The notes: a model not told the origin generated them from the letters alone. A DNA stretch of 64,000 bases from Ephemerocybe angulata (GCA_013368325.1 JAACJK010000001.1:1054001-1118000), one strand, 5' to 3'. Shown: positions 9,847-22,103, counted from the first letter of the stretch. A program made the numbers and translations.

Positions 9847-11737
9847 ATGCCTTTTATTTACCTCGTCGGCATCCTCCTTGCATTTTCATACCGCCATGCT
9901 GGTCTGGTAAACGCAGACCCTATTGCGAGTCTTACCGAGAAGGGATTTAACTTCACCTATCCTGGCGATGTGGGGTTCCAGACGGCGAGCGAAGCCTGTG
10001 TGTAGTATTCCAACTTGGCCCCTCCCAAATGGAGCGCAACTGATACAAGGTCGTTCCAGTCAACCTGAGGTACACTTACCGACCAGCTATCGTCGCTTTC
10101 CCAACCACTATCGACCATGTCTCCCAAATTGTGAGGGTGGGCTACGAAGAGGGTTATAACGTCGTGGCTCGCAGCGGTGGGGTGCGCTTGACTTCCCTTC
10201 TTATTCCCCAGCACTCTGACCAAGGTCCCGACCCTGCAGCACAGCTACATAGCTGCCGGCTTAGGTGGCAAGAACAACTCGATCGTAATTGACATGCAGA
10301 ACTTCAATGCACTGAGCTACGATCCGGGAACACAAACAGCAATCATCGGAGTTGGGAATAAACTGGGCAACATCATCACTGCTCTCAATGCGAATGGAAG
10401 GGCACTACCGCACGGAACATGCGCGTATGTTGGATGGGGAGGCCATGCGACATACGGCGGATATGGGTTCACTTCCCGCCTCTGGGGCTTGGCCGTGGAC
10501 ACCATAATCTCAATCGACGTTGTTCTGGCCAACGGAACCATCGCGAAAGCATCAAAGACCCAGAATCCCGATTTGTTCTGGGTGCGCTAAATTCCTCTTG
10601 AAAAACTTATGCATCCATCTTATAGGCTGTAGGCTCTACGCGGCGCAGCAGGTTCCTTCGGCATTGTAACCTCAACCCAAGTCCGCACCTTCGAAGCGCC
10701 TGCATCGGCCACTATCTACTCATACAACTGGAAACTCAACATCACCGCCGCAACCCAAGCCCTCCAGACCTACCAACAATTCTCCCTCTCACCCGAACTT
10801 CCTGCTGAACTCGGAATCGAAGTCGTCTTGATTCCAGGTGACTCGAGGGGAACCGTCGGCTTCAATATCGCTGGGGGGTGGTACAAGCCTGCAGCGCAAC
10901 TTAACGCTACTTTGAAGCCATTCTTGGATAGGATGCCGGAGCCGAGTTCGAGCAGCTTTGATATTGGGGACTACTTGAACAGTGCGAAGAATCTGGCTGG
11001 AGGGAGCTTGGACACAACAGCTCCGAATGGGCACGACACTTTTTATGCGAAGAGCTTGATTACGCCTGAGCGGGCGCCTATGGATGAGAAGGCGAGGAGG
11101 GCATTCATAACTTATATTGCTAATGAAGGATTTGGCTTGGACGTTGTGAGGCTCTCTCTATCTCTGGACTGAGATGCGGAGTATTGACGAATTATCTTTG
11201 GGACTTAGGGATGGTTCCTTCAACTTGGACTCTGGGGTGGCCTCAACTCTGCAATCAATGTAGTGCCTAGGGAGGAGACATCATTCGCGCACCGGGATGC
11301 GCTGTTCACAATGCAGCTCTATGCTTACTCGGAAGGCAATGTGCCACCTTTTCCTTCATCTGGTCTGGCTTTCGTCGATGGTCAGTTTTACTCAATTCAC
11401 TTTGCTTACCCCTACTGATCTCTGAAATGATACCAGGTATTGCTGACAGTATCGTGAAGAATAGCCCGCAAGGGTGGGACTACGGGTATGTGTGACCGAA
11501 TTCACCTAGCTCGTCCATTGACTTAACTCGGGCCGCCCCAGCGCTTACTCAAACTACATTGACGATAGGCTGGCAAACGGTAAGATTTACGACGTCCTCG
11601 TGCATTGAAACATTCTTTTAATTATTCTCCCATCAGCCGACTATCTTTACTATAAGCGCAATCTACCACGATTGAAAAAGTTGAAGGAGCAGTTCGATCC
11701 AACAGGAGTGTTCAACTCCCCAACGGGCATTATGTAA
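9847..11737 (+). CDS. Secreted FAD-dependent oxidase (glucooligosaccharide-oxidase / berberine-bridge type)
   Basis: This flavoenzyme probably oxidises sugars or related alcohols outside the cell, giving hydrogen peroxide; the substrate is not known. Eight exons: 9847-9997, 10060-10181, 10240-10581, 10633-11145, 11209-11380, 11437-11485, 11542-11579 and 11637-11737 (495 aa, the usual family length). A signal peptide covers about residues 1-23 (hydrophobic IYLVGILLAF, cleavage near VNA). The PCMH FAD-binding fold shows RSGGHSY with His92 and HGTCAYVG with Cys152. These are the two positions that bind FAD covalently in glucooligosaccharide oxidase, so bicovalent flavin is likely. NPDLFWALRGAAGSFGIVT is typical of the family. 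The BBE C-terminal segment YSNYIDDRLANADYLYY...FDPTGVFNSP is complete. The transposon is inserted in its promoter region, so expression may be altered or driven from the element. Confidence 0.9.
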
Positions 11738-11947
11738 AGCCTAGATTCCACTGCAATTATTTCAGGTAGTTCCCAACCATTAGGAATATACACACCTAAA
11801 AGGCTGCAGTATGCCCTGGCCTTCGATTTTGAGTAAAGGACGTCTCGAGTCATGGTCGCAGAGCTTACTTGCGCACTCAATGGCACAGGTCGCGCCTTGG
11901 GCGCCCGAGCGCTGAGCGCTTACGCTGGATCATTTAGGGGATCAATC

Positions 11948-11955
11948 TGACGTCA
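11948..11955 (+). promoter_or_regulatory. CRE-like motif TGACGTCA upstream of POT1-like copy A
   Basis: This palindromic bZIP-type site lies 142 bp before the ATG at 12090. The same motif is found at similar distances before copies B and C, within a longer region of recognisable similarity. Confidence 0.5.
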
Positions 11956-12089
11956 CAGGCCAGTCCAATTATTTCTGGTCACGTCCAGTCGCGTCGTGAA
12001 GCTTTCAGTCTTGTCAATCACTCACTGGGTACGAACTATCTTTCCATCGACCAAACACCCGGATTTTTTTTACAGTCCAATTCTACAGA

Positions 12090-13371
12090 ATGAAGCGGCC
12101 CTCCAGTTGCACCGTCGCCGAAAACGACCCAAAGCGAATGAAGTACGCCGAGGCCGTTACCGAAAAGATCGACCAGCTAGTAGATGCAGAGGCGTCTATA
12201 ATACACGCGCAAGACCTCGAAGTCGATGTCATGAGGCCGCCTTATAGCTTCATCTCGATGAATACACTATCAAGGAACTATGGCTCCGTGAATGTTATCG
12301 GAATCGTCCTGGAAAGCGAGTATAGAGCTCGAGCCACTCGCGGTACCATGGGTATCCTTGTATCGTGCACGCACCCAGATCTTCAATTGACACTCAGCAC
12401 AGACTGGAAGCTATCGATCCGTATTGGAGACGCAAACACGCGTCCTGGAGAGAGAGAGTGCGTCAACCTCTTCGCGAAGAACGAAGCGGACCTGCCCAAC
12501 CCTTCCATAGGCGACATCATAATACTCAAAGGCGTTAAGGTAAGCAGTATCCCCAACCTTTTCCACATTCTTTATGCTGTAATTCGTGTGCTTGACGCAT
12601 ATATGCTGTAGGACAAGGAATATCAAAGTGCCCCGCAACTCGTTGGGAGCTCGGGCGCATATACCTGGGACATTGTCTCCAGGAAGCCGTGTGCTCCAGC
12701 CTAATATTTATATTCGGGCCCAGGCACAGAACCTTTCAAGCCTGCTGAAGAAGACTTTTGTCTATGGCTGTTGGATTGGGACTCGGAGAACAAGGACACG
12801 GAGGCGGTATCCGAGATATTAGGCGTTGAAGTTGTTAAACCAGTGCCTGAAGGACGCGTCCATACGCTGTTCAATGGTATACAGGCCTCTTTGGCCGGGA
12901 GAGGGTTCATTGATGACACTGTTGAAGTCTGTATCTCTGGGCTTCTTTTCAGAGTTTCAGATGCTGATATTGATATTCTGCATAAGCCAACCCGAATAGG
13001 TACATTGGACCACCGACTATACGAGGAACCCTGAATGGGAGTCTCGCAATTCCAACTTCAACAAGTTCTATGACTGGTGCCCACCAGCTGAGGCCGTACC
13101 TGTTCCGCATTGAATTCTGGTGCGGGCGTTGCACGCACGATGAAAAGTGGAGTCTACAACTTCAGGAACACATGTGTGAGGAGGGATAACTATGGGTTAA
13201 TCGAAGGGAGGCAATGCGAGGCCAAGGTTATGCAATTGAGGGAGGACGACGAGTATCCCCACTTGAAAGCTCTTTTACAGTACGTGGTCCTTCTGTCGGG
13301 TCCTATCATTCAGCTAATATTGCCGAAGGCACCGAAAGGCCTGGCTGAAGGAGAGGGGCTGGGACGTTTAA
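12090..13371 (+). pseudogene. POT1-like gene, copy A (decayed)
   Basis: Exon 1 (12090-12539) is open and encodes the first OB fold, nearly the same as copy B (PPYSFISMNTLSRNYG ... NVIGIVLES). Exon 2 starts at 12612, but a 3-base insertion relative to copy B creates a TAA at 12702-12704. About 38 bases at the start of the exon coding VIAIHPYKTNPNR in copy B are missing, so the intron acceptor joins the wrong position. Another 8 bases coding DEA are lost near 13120. The final exon (about 13329-13371, HRKAWLKERGWDV) is still recognisable. If it is transcribed, translation would give only the first OB fold (about 180 aa). The similarity of its intact parts to copy B shows the loss is fairly recent. 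Confidence 0.85.
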
Positions 13372-15394
13372 ACTCCTCGTCATTTGGAACTAGTGGCTTT
13401 GAAAATCACGATTGCTGGCAGGCGCCTAATTATCATATCATACACCAGTGTATGCCTTTGATGACCATTATGCTAGGCGCGCGTGGCCTGGACACCACCC
13501 CATTTAATTGAACGTGGGCCAACTGCATCGGCCCTGGCCGACTCAAAGAGTAGCACTGCAAGTGGCAGTTACGAGTCCGTTGAGTCCGGCAATCGCGACT
13601 TGCGTGACATGTGAAGACCTGTGTGTCAATTTTCAAATACCAGATGTTCAGAACCAGTAACTACACATAATGCCAAAAGGGCATCTTTGCCTCGCAGCCC
13701 GCTGCTCGAAGGCTTTCGGGAATTAACATCTTACGCAAACCATATCCTCTACAGGGTGGCGCAAGTCACGCCTACATCCTGCTCCTGGGTTTTCCAAGCC
13801 GTATTATATGATCTTGTTCCAGACTTGATAAAACCAACTTTTGAGAATGAATGCTCGCTCGCTGGCGCGCACCTACGGTGCGCTCGCGCTCGCTCGCGGG
13901 GCCTTGTATCACTGCTCTAGGCTACTGGTTTCAACAGGCCAGGAGCGGGTTGGGAGCGGGGTTGAGGATATTTTGTAGGCCCTGTTGAAGCCCGCTGTCA
14001 CTGCTAGTGATGTTCACCAAGTCAAGTGGATCGTCATGTGAATCTCCAAGCCCAGTATTTCTCCCCGTTTACTAAGCATCGATACCTCTCATGTCTATCG
14101 TTGATAATCCCAGCCCAGCTTACTCAAGGCTGTCACCTCGAGAGTATCCATCATCTGAGTGCCCATTATTCCGCTCAATCGCGCCGCGGCCTGCGCTGGC
14201 TTTCACAATTCATATACGCATGATCGAACCGGAGCAGCGTATTGCGTGTTGCAGCCGACGATCGACCTCGTTCAACCCGGAGACTCAAGTTGAGCTGGCA
14301 GCATATTGTTCAGATACGTGACCGACGTTTCTTCAGCACGCTACGTTTGATTAGCCGCGTCCTCGCTCCATACGTCTCATGCACCATAACAGATGTTGAT
14401 TTGGTGCTCTACAAGCGCGACAACTTCTTACAGCCATCTATGGAATGTTATCCAAAGTGATAGGTCTTCCTAGAAGGCTTACAATTGAACATTGCATTGC
14501 CGGAGTCACCGACAATCTCTTCTAACCTTCGCATTCTTATCTGACATTCGATCAACAGACTCTTTCGTGGTCACGGAGATGACGACGCCAGAGGGTCTCG
14601 GTTGGGTGAAGAGGGGGAAAGCGGAGAGCCAAACGGCATAGCTGGTTTAAACAATTACCCCCTTACTACCCCGGGTTCCAACGGGTGCTTGAGTACGATT
14701 CCGCGTTTAGCACTGGAAATGCGGCACCCCGTGCAACACATAGGTTACATATGTCAGATGGGTGCAACCACCTACGTCCCTGATATATGGAAGCTATACT
14801 ATTGCTTTCGAAATGTAATTCAAACAGGATACATGTATTGGCGTATTCCGATCCCTAGAAGCACGCCAACACTTGAACCACGTTATTGGCGTCCGTTTAT
14901 AGCCCGCTTTCACTGGCACGGCGATGGGCGCTTATTCAAGCGCTTATGCACCTCCTGCGATTATGTCGGTTCGTTCGGCGGGTCACAAGCCTGGGTTAGT
15001 CTGCGTAAGCTACAGGGTGTGCGGTGGTGTTACGCCTCGATGGCGGATCCCCTTTCTGGCTGTCACAAAGCCTTGTAGGTTCAGAATGCTGCAGACCTGA
15101 AACGGCGCGGCAAGTCACGATTATGCGCGGGTTAACGAGGATAATATTTCTCTGGGGGGATATCACACACTACCAATGCAATTGAAAGACGGTGACTGGC
15201 TTCCGAAATTTGAGAAAAATACAGGAAGGTCGCGAGCGAGCGAATGCAGATGAGAAAGGTAATGAACATTGGATCGCAAATGACGAGAGGTTCACATAGG
15301 GACGCTGGGGTATGATCGTGGAGGGGTTGTAAGAAGACGTGGCATGTTGGGCCTAATTTAAGGGCCCGGAATACCGAATAGAGTACTTGGGATA
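13372..15394. other. Gene-poor stretch between POT1-like copy A and the NLR gene
   Basis: I see no recognisable gene. One open frame at 14602-15078 (+, 158 aa) is uninterrupted but resembles nothing I know. A GC-rich fold-back occurs at about 13854-13992: GCGCACC (13866-13872) with GGTGCGC (13876-13882), then an imperfect inverted pair GTTTCAACAGGCC (13928-13940) and GGCCCTGTTGAAGCC (13978-13992). This looks like a small repeat element fragment. Confidence 0.4.
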
Positions 15395-18300
15395 TCAGGC
15401 GGGCCACGGGCGGTAGCGAGCCCCGTCGTGCGAATTTCTGCACCTATGAAGGTAAGCAAAGCTGTCAGGGATGCAAGCGGGCATAAGACTGTGTGACTTA
15501 CTTGAGCCAATTCTCCCCATGTGCGACAGCTTTTGTCAGTTCCACTTTTGTGGTGGCAATATTTCCAATAATACGCTCGAGGCCATTGCGATACAAGCCA
15601 GCGCGATGAGCCACTGGGACCCAAAGAAGGAGATGTGGGCCCAATGCATTGCGCAGCCATCCGTCGTCTCCTATGGTGAAAACATCGTACGGATAGTCGT
15701 GCAGATAGATGGGACCTGGAGAAGAATTCGGTGAACAGAATGTTTGGAAAGGCGGCGCACACACCATCCAGGGTCGGGGGTGTGCATGTGACCTGCGTCA
15801 ATTTCTCCTGGGGCAGCTTCCAGATCCGTAGAGTGGTGTCTTCGTACCCTGAGGCAATTCGGCCACCCGTCGGGGAGTATGCCACTGACATCACCCAAGA
15901 CCCATGGCCGATGATTGGAGAGGAGAGCGGCTCCCATGTTCGAGCGTCCCAAAGCCAAATTGTGCCGTCCCGTGACCCCGTAGCAAGGCAGCTTCCGTCG
16001 GGCGAGTAGACTACGGCTCTAACCGGCTCTGTGTGGCAAGTTCGGATAGGCTTGCCAACGGGCTGCCTTGTCTTGGCATCCCAAAGGCGAATCGTCCCAT
16101 CCTTGGATCCCGAGGCTATATGCCGTCCATCTGGAGAGTAAGCCACAGACCAAACCTCATCGGTGTGCCCCGTCATGGGTTCAAAGAGAGGCTGAGCGAC
16201 AGTGAGGTCCCAAAGTCGCATGGTCTTGCCGTCGCCGCCGGCGCCGCCGCCTGACACGAGGTATCTCCCATCGGGAGACCATGCGACTGCGGCAACCGCA
16301 TCGCTATGCCTGGCAATCAGTGGCTTGCCTCGGGGTTCTCCTGTCCGGGCATCCCAAAGCCGAACGGTCTCGTCCTGCGAGGCTGACGCAATAGTAATTC
16401 CGTCGGGGGAGAATGCCACGCACCGGACAATCCCCGTATGACCTGACATGGCATCGGATGCGGGTTTGCCTGTATGAGTGTGCCAAAGGCGAATGATCCC
16501 GTCTTCCAAACCACAGACAAGGTATTTCCCATCAGGGGAGTAGGCTATCGAGCGGACCGGTGTGTTGTTGTCCATACGGATTGGCGGGAAAGAGTCTAAG
16601 AGGTCCCCAGTTTGGGCATCCCAGATTCGTATGGTGCCATCTCCTGACCCGGATGCGAGAAACTTTGCATCAGGAGAGTAGGCAACAGCCCAAATGGTGT
16701 CGCTGTGACCTGGTGTAAAATCAGAGGCAGGCCTGTCCGTCCGGGCGTCCCAAAGTCTAATGGAACTGTCCGCTGAGCCTGTCGCAATGCACTTCCCATC
16801 GGGGGAGTAGGCGACTGATAGAACTTCAGAAGTGTGGCCTTTAAAGCGCTCCGACACAGCATCCCCTGTTCGAGCATCCCAAATCTGGACCGTCTCATCG
16901 TTTGAGCTTGACACCACAAACCTCCCGTTAGGTGAGAATGCCACTGCGCGGACCTTGTCTGTGTGGCCCGCCATAGGCCCAACAGTCGCTTCTCCTGTAC
17001 GTGCATCCCAAATTCGAACCATAGAGTCCCATGAGCCGGATACAATGTGTTTTCCATCAGGGGAGTATGCCACTGAGCACACTATGTCGGTATGTCCTGT
17101 GATGGGCCCAAATGCGATCCTCCCCGTCTGAGCATCCCAGACTAGAAGGGTGTTGTCCGCAGATCCGGAGACCACATATTTGCTATCAGGAGAGTAGGCG
17201 ACTGAGCAAATGGCACCTGTATGGCCCACGAAAGGTTGAAGGACGTGGAGCCCTGTTTGAGCATCCCAGAGCCGTATCGTCTTGTCGGCGGAACCTGAGG
17301 CAATATGTCTGCCATCAGGCGAGTATGCCACCACCCAGACTGCATAGGTATGTCCCTGTAAGGGCTCAGAGACGGGCATCCCTGTCTGGGAATCCCAGAT
17401 TCTGATGACCCCGTCGTCTGAAGCAGAGGCAATGTGTCGCGCATTAGGAGAGTATGCGACATGAGAGATATGGACCGGGTGCATCATAGGAGTGACCTGC
17501 GTGGCATGCTGACCTCCTCGGGTGTATACTACAACTCGAAAAGTCTTCGGCTGCGAAGTATTAATAGCAGCAGCAAGGTATTTGCCATCAGGAGAAAACG
17601 CCAGACAACTGCACCCCGAAAAAGACGGAAGATTGATGCGGAGCATCGCGCGCCCCGTACGGGGAAGATGGTGAACAATGGGAACAGAATCCAGGGCGGG
17701 AAGTGATATATGGGGAGCCGCACCAAGCGCACCGGAGAATGGAATTGCTGAGAGGTACAGATGCGGAGCGCTATGGGCGATAGGTGTCTCAAAAGTGTGC
17801 ACAAAGTCTCCGAGGCCGTCCGACAGGGTTTGGAGTTCCGTCGAGGTCACTTCCTATCTCGAATGTCAATACAATAACTTTCGCCGTGGACAGGTAAGAA
17901 GACATGCCTTTGATATTTTCCAAAGAATGCTGTACGCGTAGCTTACAAGTTTCAGCGCGCTCAACGCCTCAAGCCAGTACCAAACCGTCTCCCCGTTGAG
18001 AAACGCCTTGACCTTCTGCTGTCGCGGCTCAGACTCGAGTCCAGCATATAAGGCATGGTCGCCCCAGGAGGTGCAGGCGTACGCCAACTCGGAAGCAAAA
18101 GTTTTTAGAGGCGTGAGTTGGTCATCGTTGCTCAGGTACGACGTCTGGGCGCCCGAAATACCGAAGCAAAGCATTGAGTCCATTATGCGGAAGCACGCAT
18201 CACCCATCTCTGCATGAGCTATTGCCTTCTCGACGGCCCATTTTTGCTCGCGCTGTGTATCCGAGGTGACATAGTCGACAAAGGACGCGTGGTAGATCGA

Positions 18301-20603
18301 GATGCTGCCGTCGTCGATCCTTTCTTCGGGGACCTGGACGACGGAGTGGAGTGCCTTGAACGCCTCCCGGATAAGACAGGTGTCTGTATTGAGCAATTTG
18401 CCGTAGTCGTATGGTGAAAGTGGCTTCTGCGCTGAGACAAGGAGTGATAGGCACGAGCGCAGCAAGCGCTGCTCGTCCCTGTGGAGACCCTGAAATGCTT
18501 CTGTCATGATTCCGTCATAGAGAGCGTTGACAGGACTGGACCCAAGATCGGGTGAGCGCTGAACGAAGTGTTTGAACCTCTCGAGGCAGACGCCGTTTGG
18601 TGCGGTGATGTACTTGAAAGCGGTGAAGGCGACGATGAACAGCTTCCCGGAGAAGTCTGCGATTGCTTCGATCTCAGGAGGGGGCCAAGTATTTTTGTGA
18701 GCTTCGTATATCGCAGGCACGGCTCGGAACTGCTCAGAGAGAAAGAGCATAACATCGGCCTTGACAACGTGCTCCTCAATGTCGTAGAGGCGCAGTTGCT
18801 TCCCAGATGACTGGAGCGATGTTCTCAGCGCAATCTCTGGCCTGCTGGTGAGGAAAAACTTGAGGGGAACGTTCGGTTTACGCGACAACGCGCGGAGAAG
18901 CTTTCCGATGGCATCCTTGTCCTTGCATTCATCGAGAGCGTCTATGCAGACCACGAGAAGATCATCCGGAGTGAACACCTTTGAGGCGGGCTCAAGGATA
19001 AGTTTCGAGTACTGGTCGTCCAACGACATCGTCTTCGGACTCCTGCAGCTCCGGTCGTTCAGAAGAACATGCTCCAGGGCTTTGCCGAAGTCGGGTCGCT
19101 CCTCGGCCAGAATCTTCGCCACAGTTGGGATGATAAGATATACGTCCTGCAGGTCTTTTTCTTGGACCGTGCATAGGAAACTGGCCCCATAGACACCTCG
19201 CTGTGTAAGCTGAGCGCAAACGGTCTTGGAGAGCGCCGTTTTTCCAGTCCCGGCCGGTCCGCTAAGCCAAAAGAGATGGGCAGAGTCTCGGTCCATAGCC
19301 CAGATGAGAAGGGTAGCCAAGAGGGAGATCCTGGTGCCAGGGGTGCAGCCGCCACCACGTTTCTGGTTATCGTATTCGGCTCCTTCCACTTCTCCGAGCT
19401 TCCTCAGAAGTTCTGTAAGTATACATTTGGTGAGCAAACCACATGAGAATTCAGCAATAGTACACACCAGACCTCCGTAAGAACTCGATGTCTTTCTCCA
19501 TGTTGCGCAGCCCGCCGGAAGCTTGCTCGATGACTTTAGGAGCTTAGAGTTAGAGCCTGAGGAGCACGACAGCAGTATGAACAACGTACTCGTGACGTGA
19601 TCTTTCAACCATCTAATGTCACTGACGGCCTGGATCGTCCGAACCTCGTTCTGGGTAACCGACGTGAACTGGAGAAATATCAGTATCGGACGTGACCACA
19701 GTGTTGAAGATCCTACCACCGCGATCTCAATGATCATCTTGATCTCCTGTGTGAGTTTGATAATTTCTTCCTTGTCCTGAGCAGAGAAGATCACTCTTTC
19801 AACCCTCGACCTATTCTCGAGCTTCCGTTTCAACTCCTCCTCTTTCTCAAGCAGTGTCCTAGAGCCAGAAGTTAAGCAGAAGAACCCGAACGCTTTTAGA
19901 TTATGCTCTTACAGTGAGAGACCACGAAATCGATCGAGCACCTCCTCCGGGACATCCTTTGGACATGATGTAAGGATTGCTGATAGAACATTGACCCTCT
20001 CAAGGAGCTTGTTGAACTCTTCGTGGTTCTCCCCATATGCCTGGCCTACATGTTAGGGAAAGTCTTTCGAAGTTAATTGGTCGGAGGACTCACATCGATA
20101 AGGTCGAAGATAAAGAGCAGTCCTGCAGCAGTACTCTTCACCGGCGGAAAGACGTCGCCTATCTCAACCACCAATCGCAACGTAGTCTTCACCGCCCCAT
20201 AGATCTTGCTCCCAATGCCGTCTGATGGAACAGAAATGTCGGCCTCGGGGCTGAGAGCAGAAGAAACACCCTCCGGAACGGCGTCGCCGCGCGATTCCTT
20301 GATCAGAGGTCGCTCGGCCTCTCCTTTAGGTTCATCGCAGGCCAATTGAGGAGCGGTCGCGGAGTTGAGAGGCACTTCTAGAGACTCCTGATTCGAGCGC
20401 CCATCGAGAAAAGCCGGTCCTGAGCCAGGTTCATGGTGACTCTGGGTACTTGGAACCCCCCGCTTGAATCCTTCAGCATTCGTTGCAAGGCTGGGGGTCT
20501 CCGACCTCGGCGTCTTAGACCCACTGCGCTTGAACATATCCTTCATCTGCTTCATCCAACCCCGTTTAACTTTCGGTTTCTTCTTTCCTGGTATTTCTGT
20601 CAT
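15395..20603 (-). CDS. NACHT-WD40 STAND protein (fungal NLR)
   Basis: This is a fungal NOD-like receptor, a class thought to sense non-self or heterokaryon incompatibility signals. Nine exons are phase-consistent: 20603-20094, 20040-19913, 19858-19717, 19668-19590, 19533-19468, 19412-17947, 17853-15765, 15715-15502 and 15443-15395 (1580 aa). The N-terminus is basic and Ser-rich (1-140). A helical N-terminal domain (about 140-305) is of the type common in Agaricomycete STAND proteins (FPPVKSTAAGL). NACHT has Walker A GPAGTGKT at 360-367, Walker B LLVVCIDALDEC, and a TSRPE sensor segment. From about residue 800 there are 13 clear WD40 repeats plus one weak one, enough for two seven-blade propellers. 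The repeats are very alike (VAYSPDGKHIVSGS and similar). The C-terminus DDGWLRN...LLLWVP matches a tail seen in this class. The exon 6-7 junction is the least certain. Confidence 0.88.
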
Positions 20604-21366
20604 CTGAGTGGGTCGAGAGGCGTGGTTGAGGGTGTGGTGGTGATGAAATTGAACTTGGAAGATTGCAGTGGCACCCACACACCCACACACGAAACCTCGG
20701 ATTCAGACTCAGCTGTTTTCGCCACACTGTGCCCAGGAAGTCGAGCACGAAAAACACCGAATACTCCTCGAGTCCGTGTCTATACCCTTTTCAGTATGAC
20801 TGTGTACGAGCTGGGGCAGAAGGTAAGTCAGCTGCTGTAGAAATACGCAGTCGACGAGGACTGACCTATCAAGTCCATCCCCTGGCCACCGCGTGGTCTA
20901 GGAAGTGGATCTTAATGGAGTACATAGAAGCGGTGAAGAGCTCGTGGACGTCTCTGAGTGTAGGTTCCTTAGATTGTATCCACCCTCTACATAGCAGCGT
21001 GGATATTGCATATATTCTAAAACACAGGTCCCAATTCCTGCGCGGTGGGCAAGGATGTAAGTTACCTTCAAGTCACCACCAGCCTGGTATCGAAGCAGGG
21101 ACTCGGAAACCGAGGTTTCTTACCTTCCAACTATCATGCAGTCAGAGTACCCGCTCGATCGCGAAAGCGTTGTATTGGGGGCGACGGCAAGCGTAAGATT
21201 TGCTGTTTCTATTCGTGCATGGCGGGGCGAGGGCATGTTACAAGGAGATGATTGTTACCGAACGATTGTCTTCTACGCCAAACGGACTAGGCGTCGTGGG
21301 AACCAAGCACCTTTTCGAGCCTGGCTGCTGCGCTTGGCTGCGTCGCCCTTTTCCTACCCACACTCA
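20604..21366. other. NLR upstream region, no gene seen
   Basis: This region contains the promoter and 5' untranslated sequence of the NLR gene (-). Open frames on the + strand (20663-21196) are shadows or decayed sequence without family resemblance. Confidence 0.4.
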
Positions 21367-21556
21367 GGGTTTTACAACATCAGGAACACTGCATGCGTGA
21401 GGAGGGATAAATATGGGTTGATTGAAGGGGTACAACGCGAGGCCAAGATTACTCAATTGGTGGAGGGCGATAAATACCCTCATTTCGAAGCCCTTTTGCA
21501 GTGCGTAGTTTTTCTCCTGGGATATATTCTTCAGCTGATATTCTGCACTAGGCCCC
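21367..21556 (+). pseudogene. POT1-like gene remnant (3' fragment, copy D)
   Basis: The fragment encodes GFYNIRNTACVRRDKYGLIEG and REAKITQL, then KYPHFEALLQ. These are clearly homologous to residues near the end of the second OB fold in copies B and C. It continues into the following donor and intron, up to a CTAG acceptor-like site near 21551. Upstream exons are absent. It lies about 550 bp before copy B, so at least four gene copies once existed here. Confidence 0.8.
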
Positions 21557-21931
21557 GCTTAGTTTCTCTCGCTAGTTGTGATTCGGTAGCTTTGTTTCTG
21601 AAACTAGGGACGACTGTGAATCTGTATGACAATAAGGAGCGTATGATGACCTGATTCGACTCCTATGCACAGCGTGATGAGTTGGGTAAAGGGCGTCTTG
21701 TAGGTAAGGGCTCTTTGCTGGCTGTGCAGTGGTGTGTTGCTTTCTCATTGTCCCCACCTTCCAGACATGACCGTGGAATATATCAGTCCACGAGAAGCTA
21801 AGGAGGCGATTCATGGTCACAGTGCATATTTGGGCCCTCGATTTAGGCGCCAGTGCCTCCTGAGCGGTGCCGGTGAGCGGTGAGCGCCCAGCTCTTACGC
21901 GGGATCATTTTAAGCTGCAGTGGGATCAATC

Positions 21932-21939
21932 TGACGTCA
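21932..21939 (+). promoter_or_regulatory. CRE-like motif TGACGTCA upstream of POT1-like copy B
   Basis: Located 172 bp before the copy B ATG. The surrounding 60 bases match the copy A upstream region closely. Confidence 0.5.
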
Positions 21940-21982
21940 CAGGACAGTCCAACCTATTTCTAGTCGCGTTCAGTCGCGCCGT

Positions 21983-22014
21983 GAAGCTTGAAGCTTCAAG
22001 CTTCAAGCTTCAAG
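21983..22014. repeat. AAGCTTC short tandem repeat in copy B promoter
   Basis: Four overlapping AAGCTT units separated by GA or CA occur where copies A and C have only one or none, which explains the longer distance from the CRE-like motif to the ATG in copy B. Confidence 0.7.
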
Positions 22015-22103
22015 TCTTGTCAGTCACTCACTGGGCACGAACTAGCTTTCCATCGCAACAAGCACCCGGCTTCTCCTTACGTCTATTTCTATCTTCGACC
22101 AGA

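Noticed and set aside
16596..17462. Open frames in other phases over the WD40 repeats
   Set aside because: They repeat with the same period as the WD40 units, so they are frame shadows.
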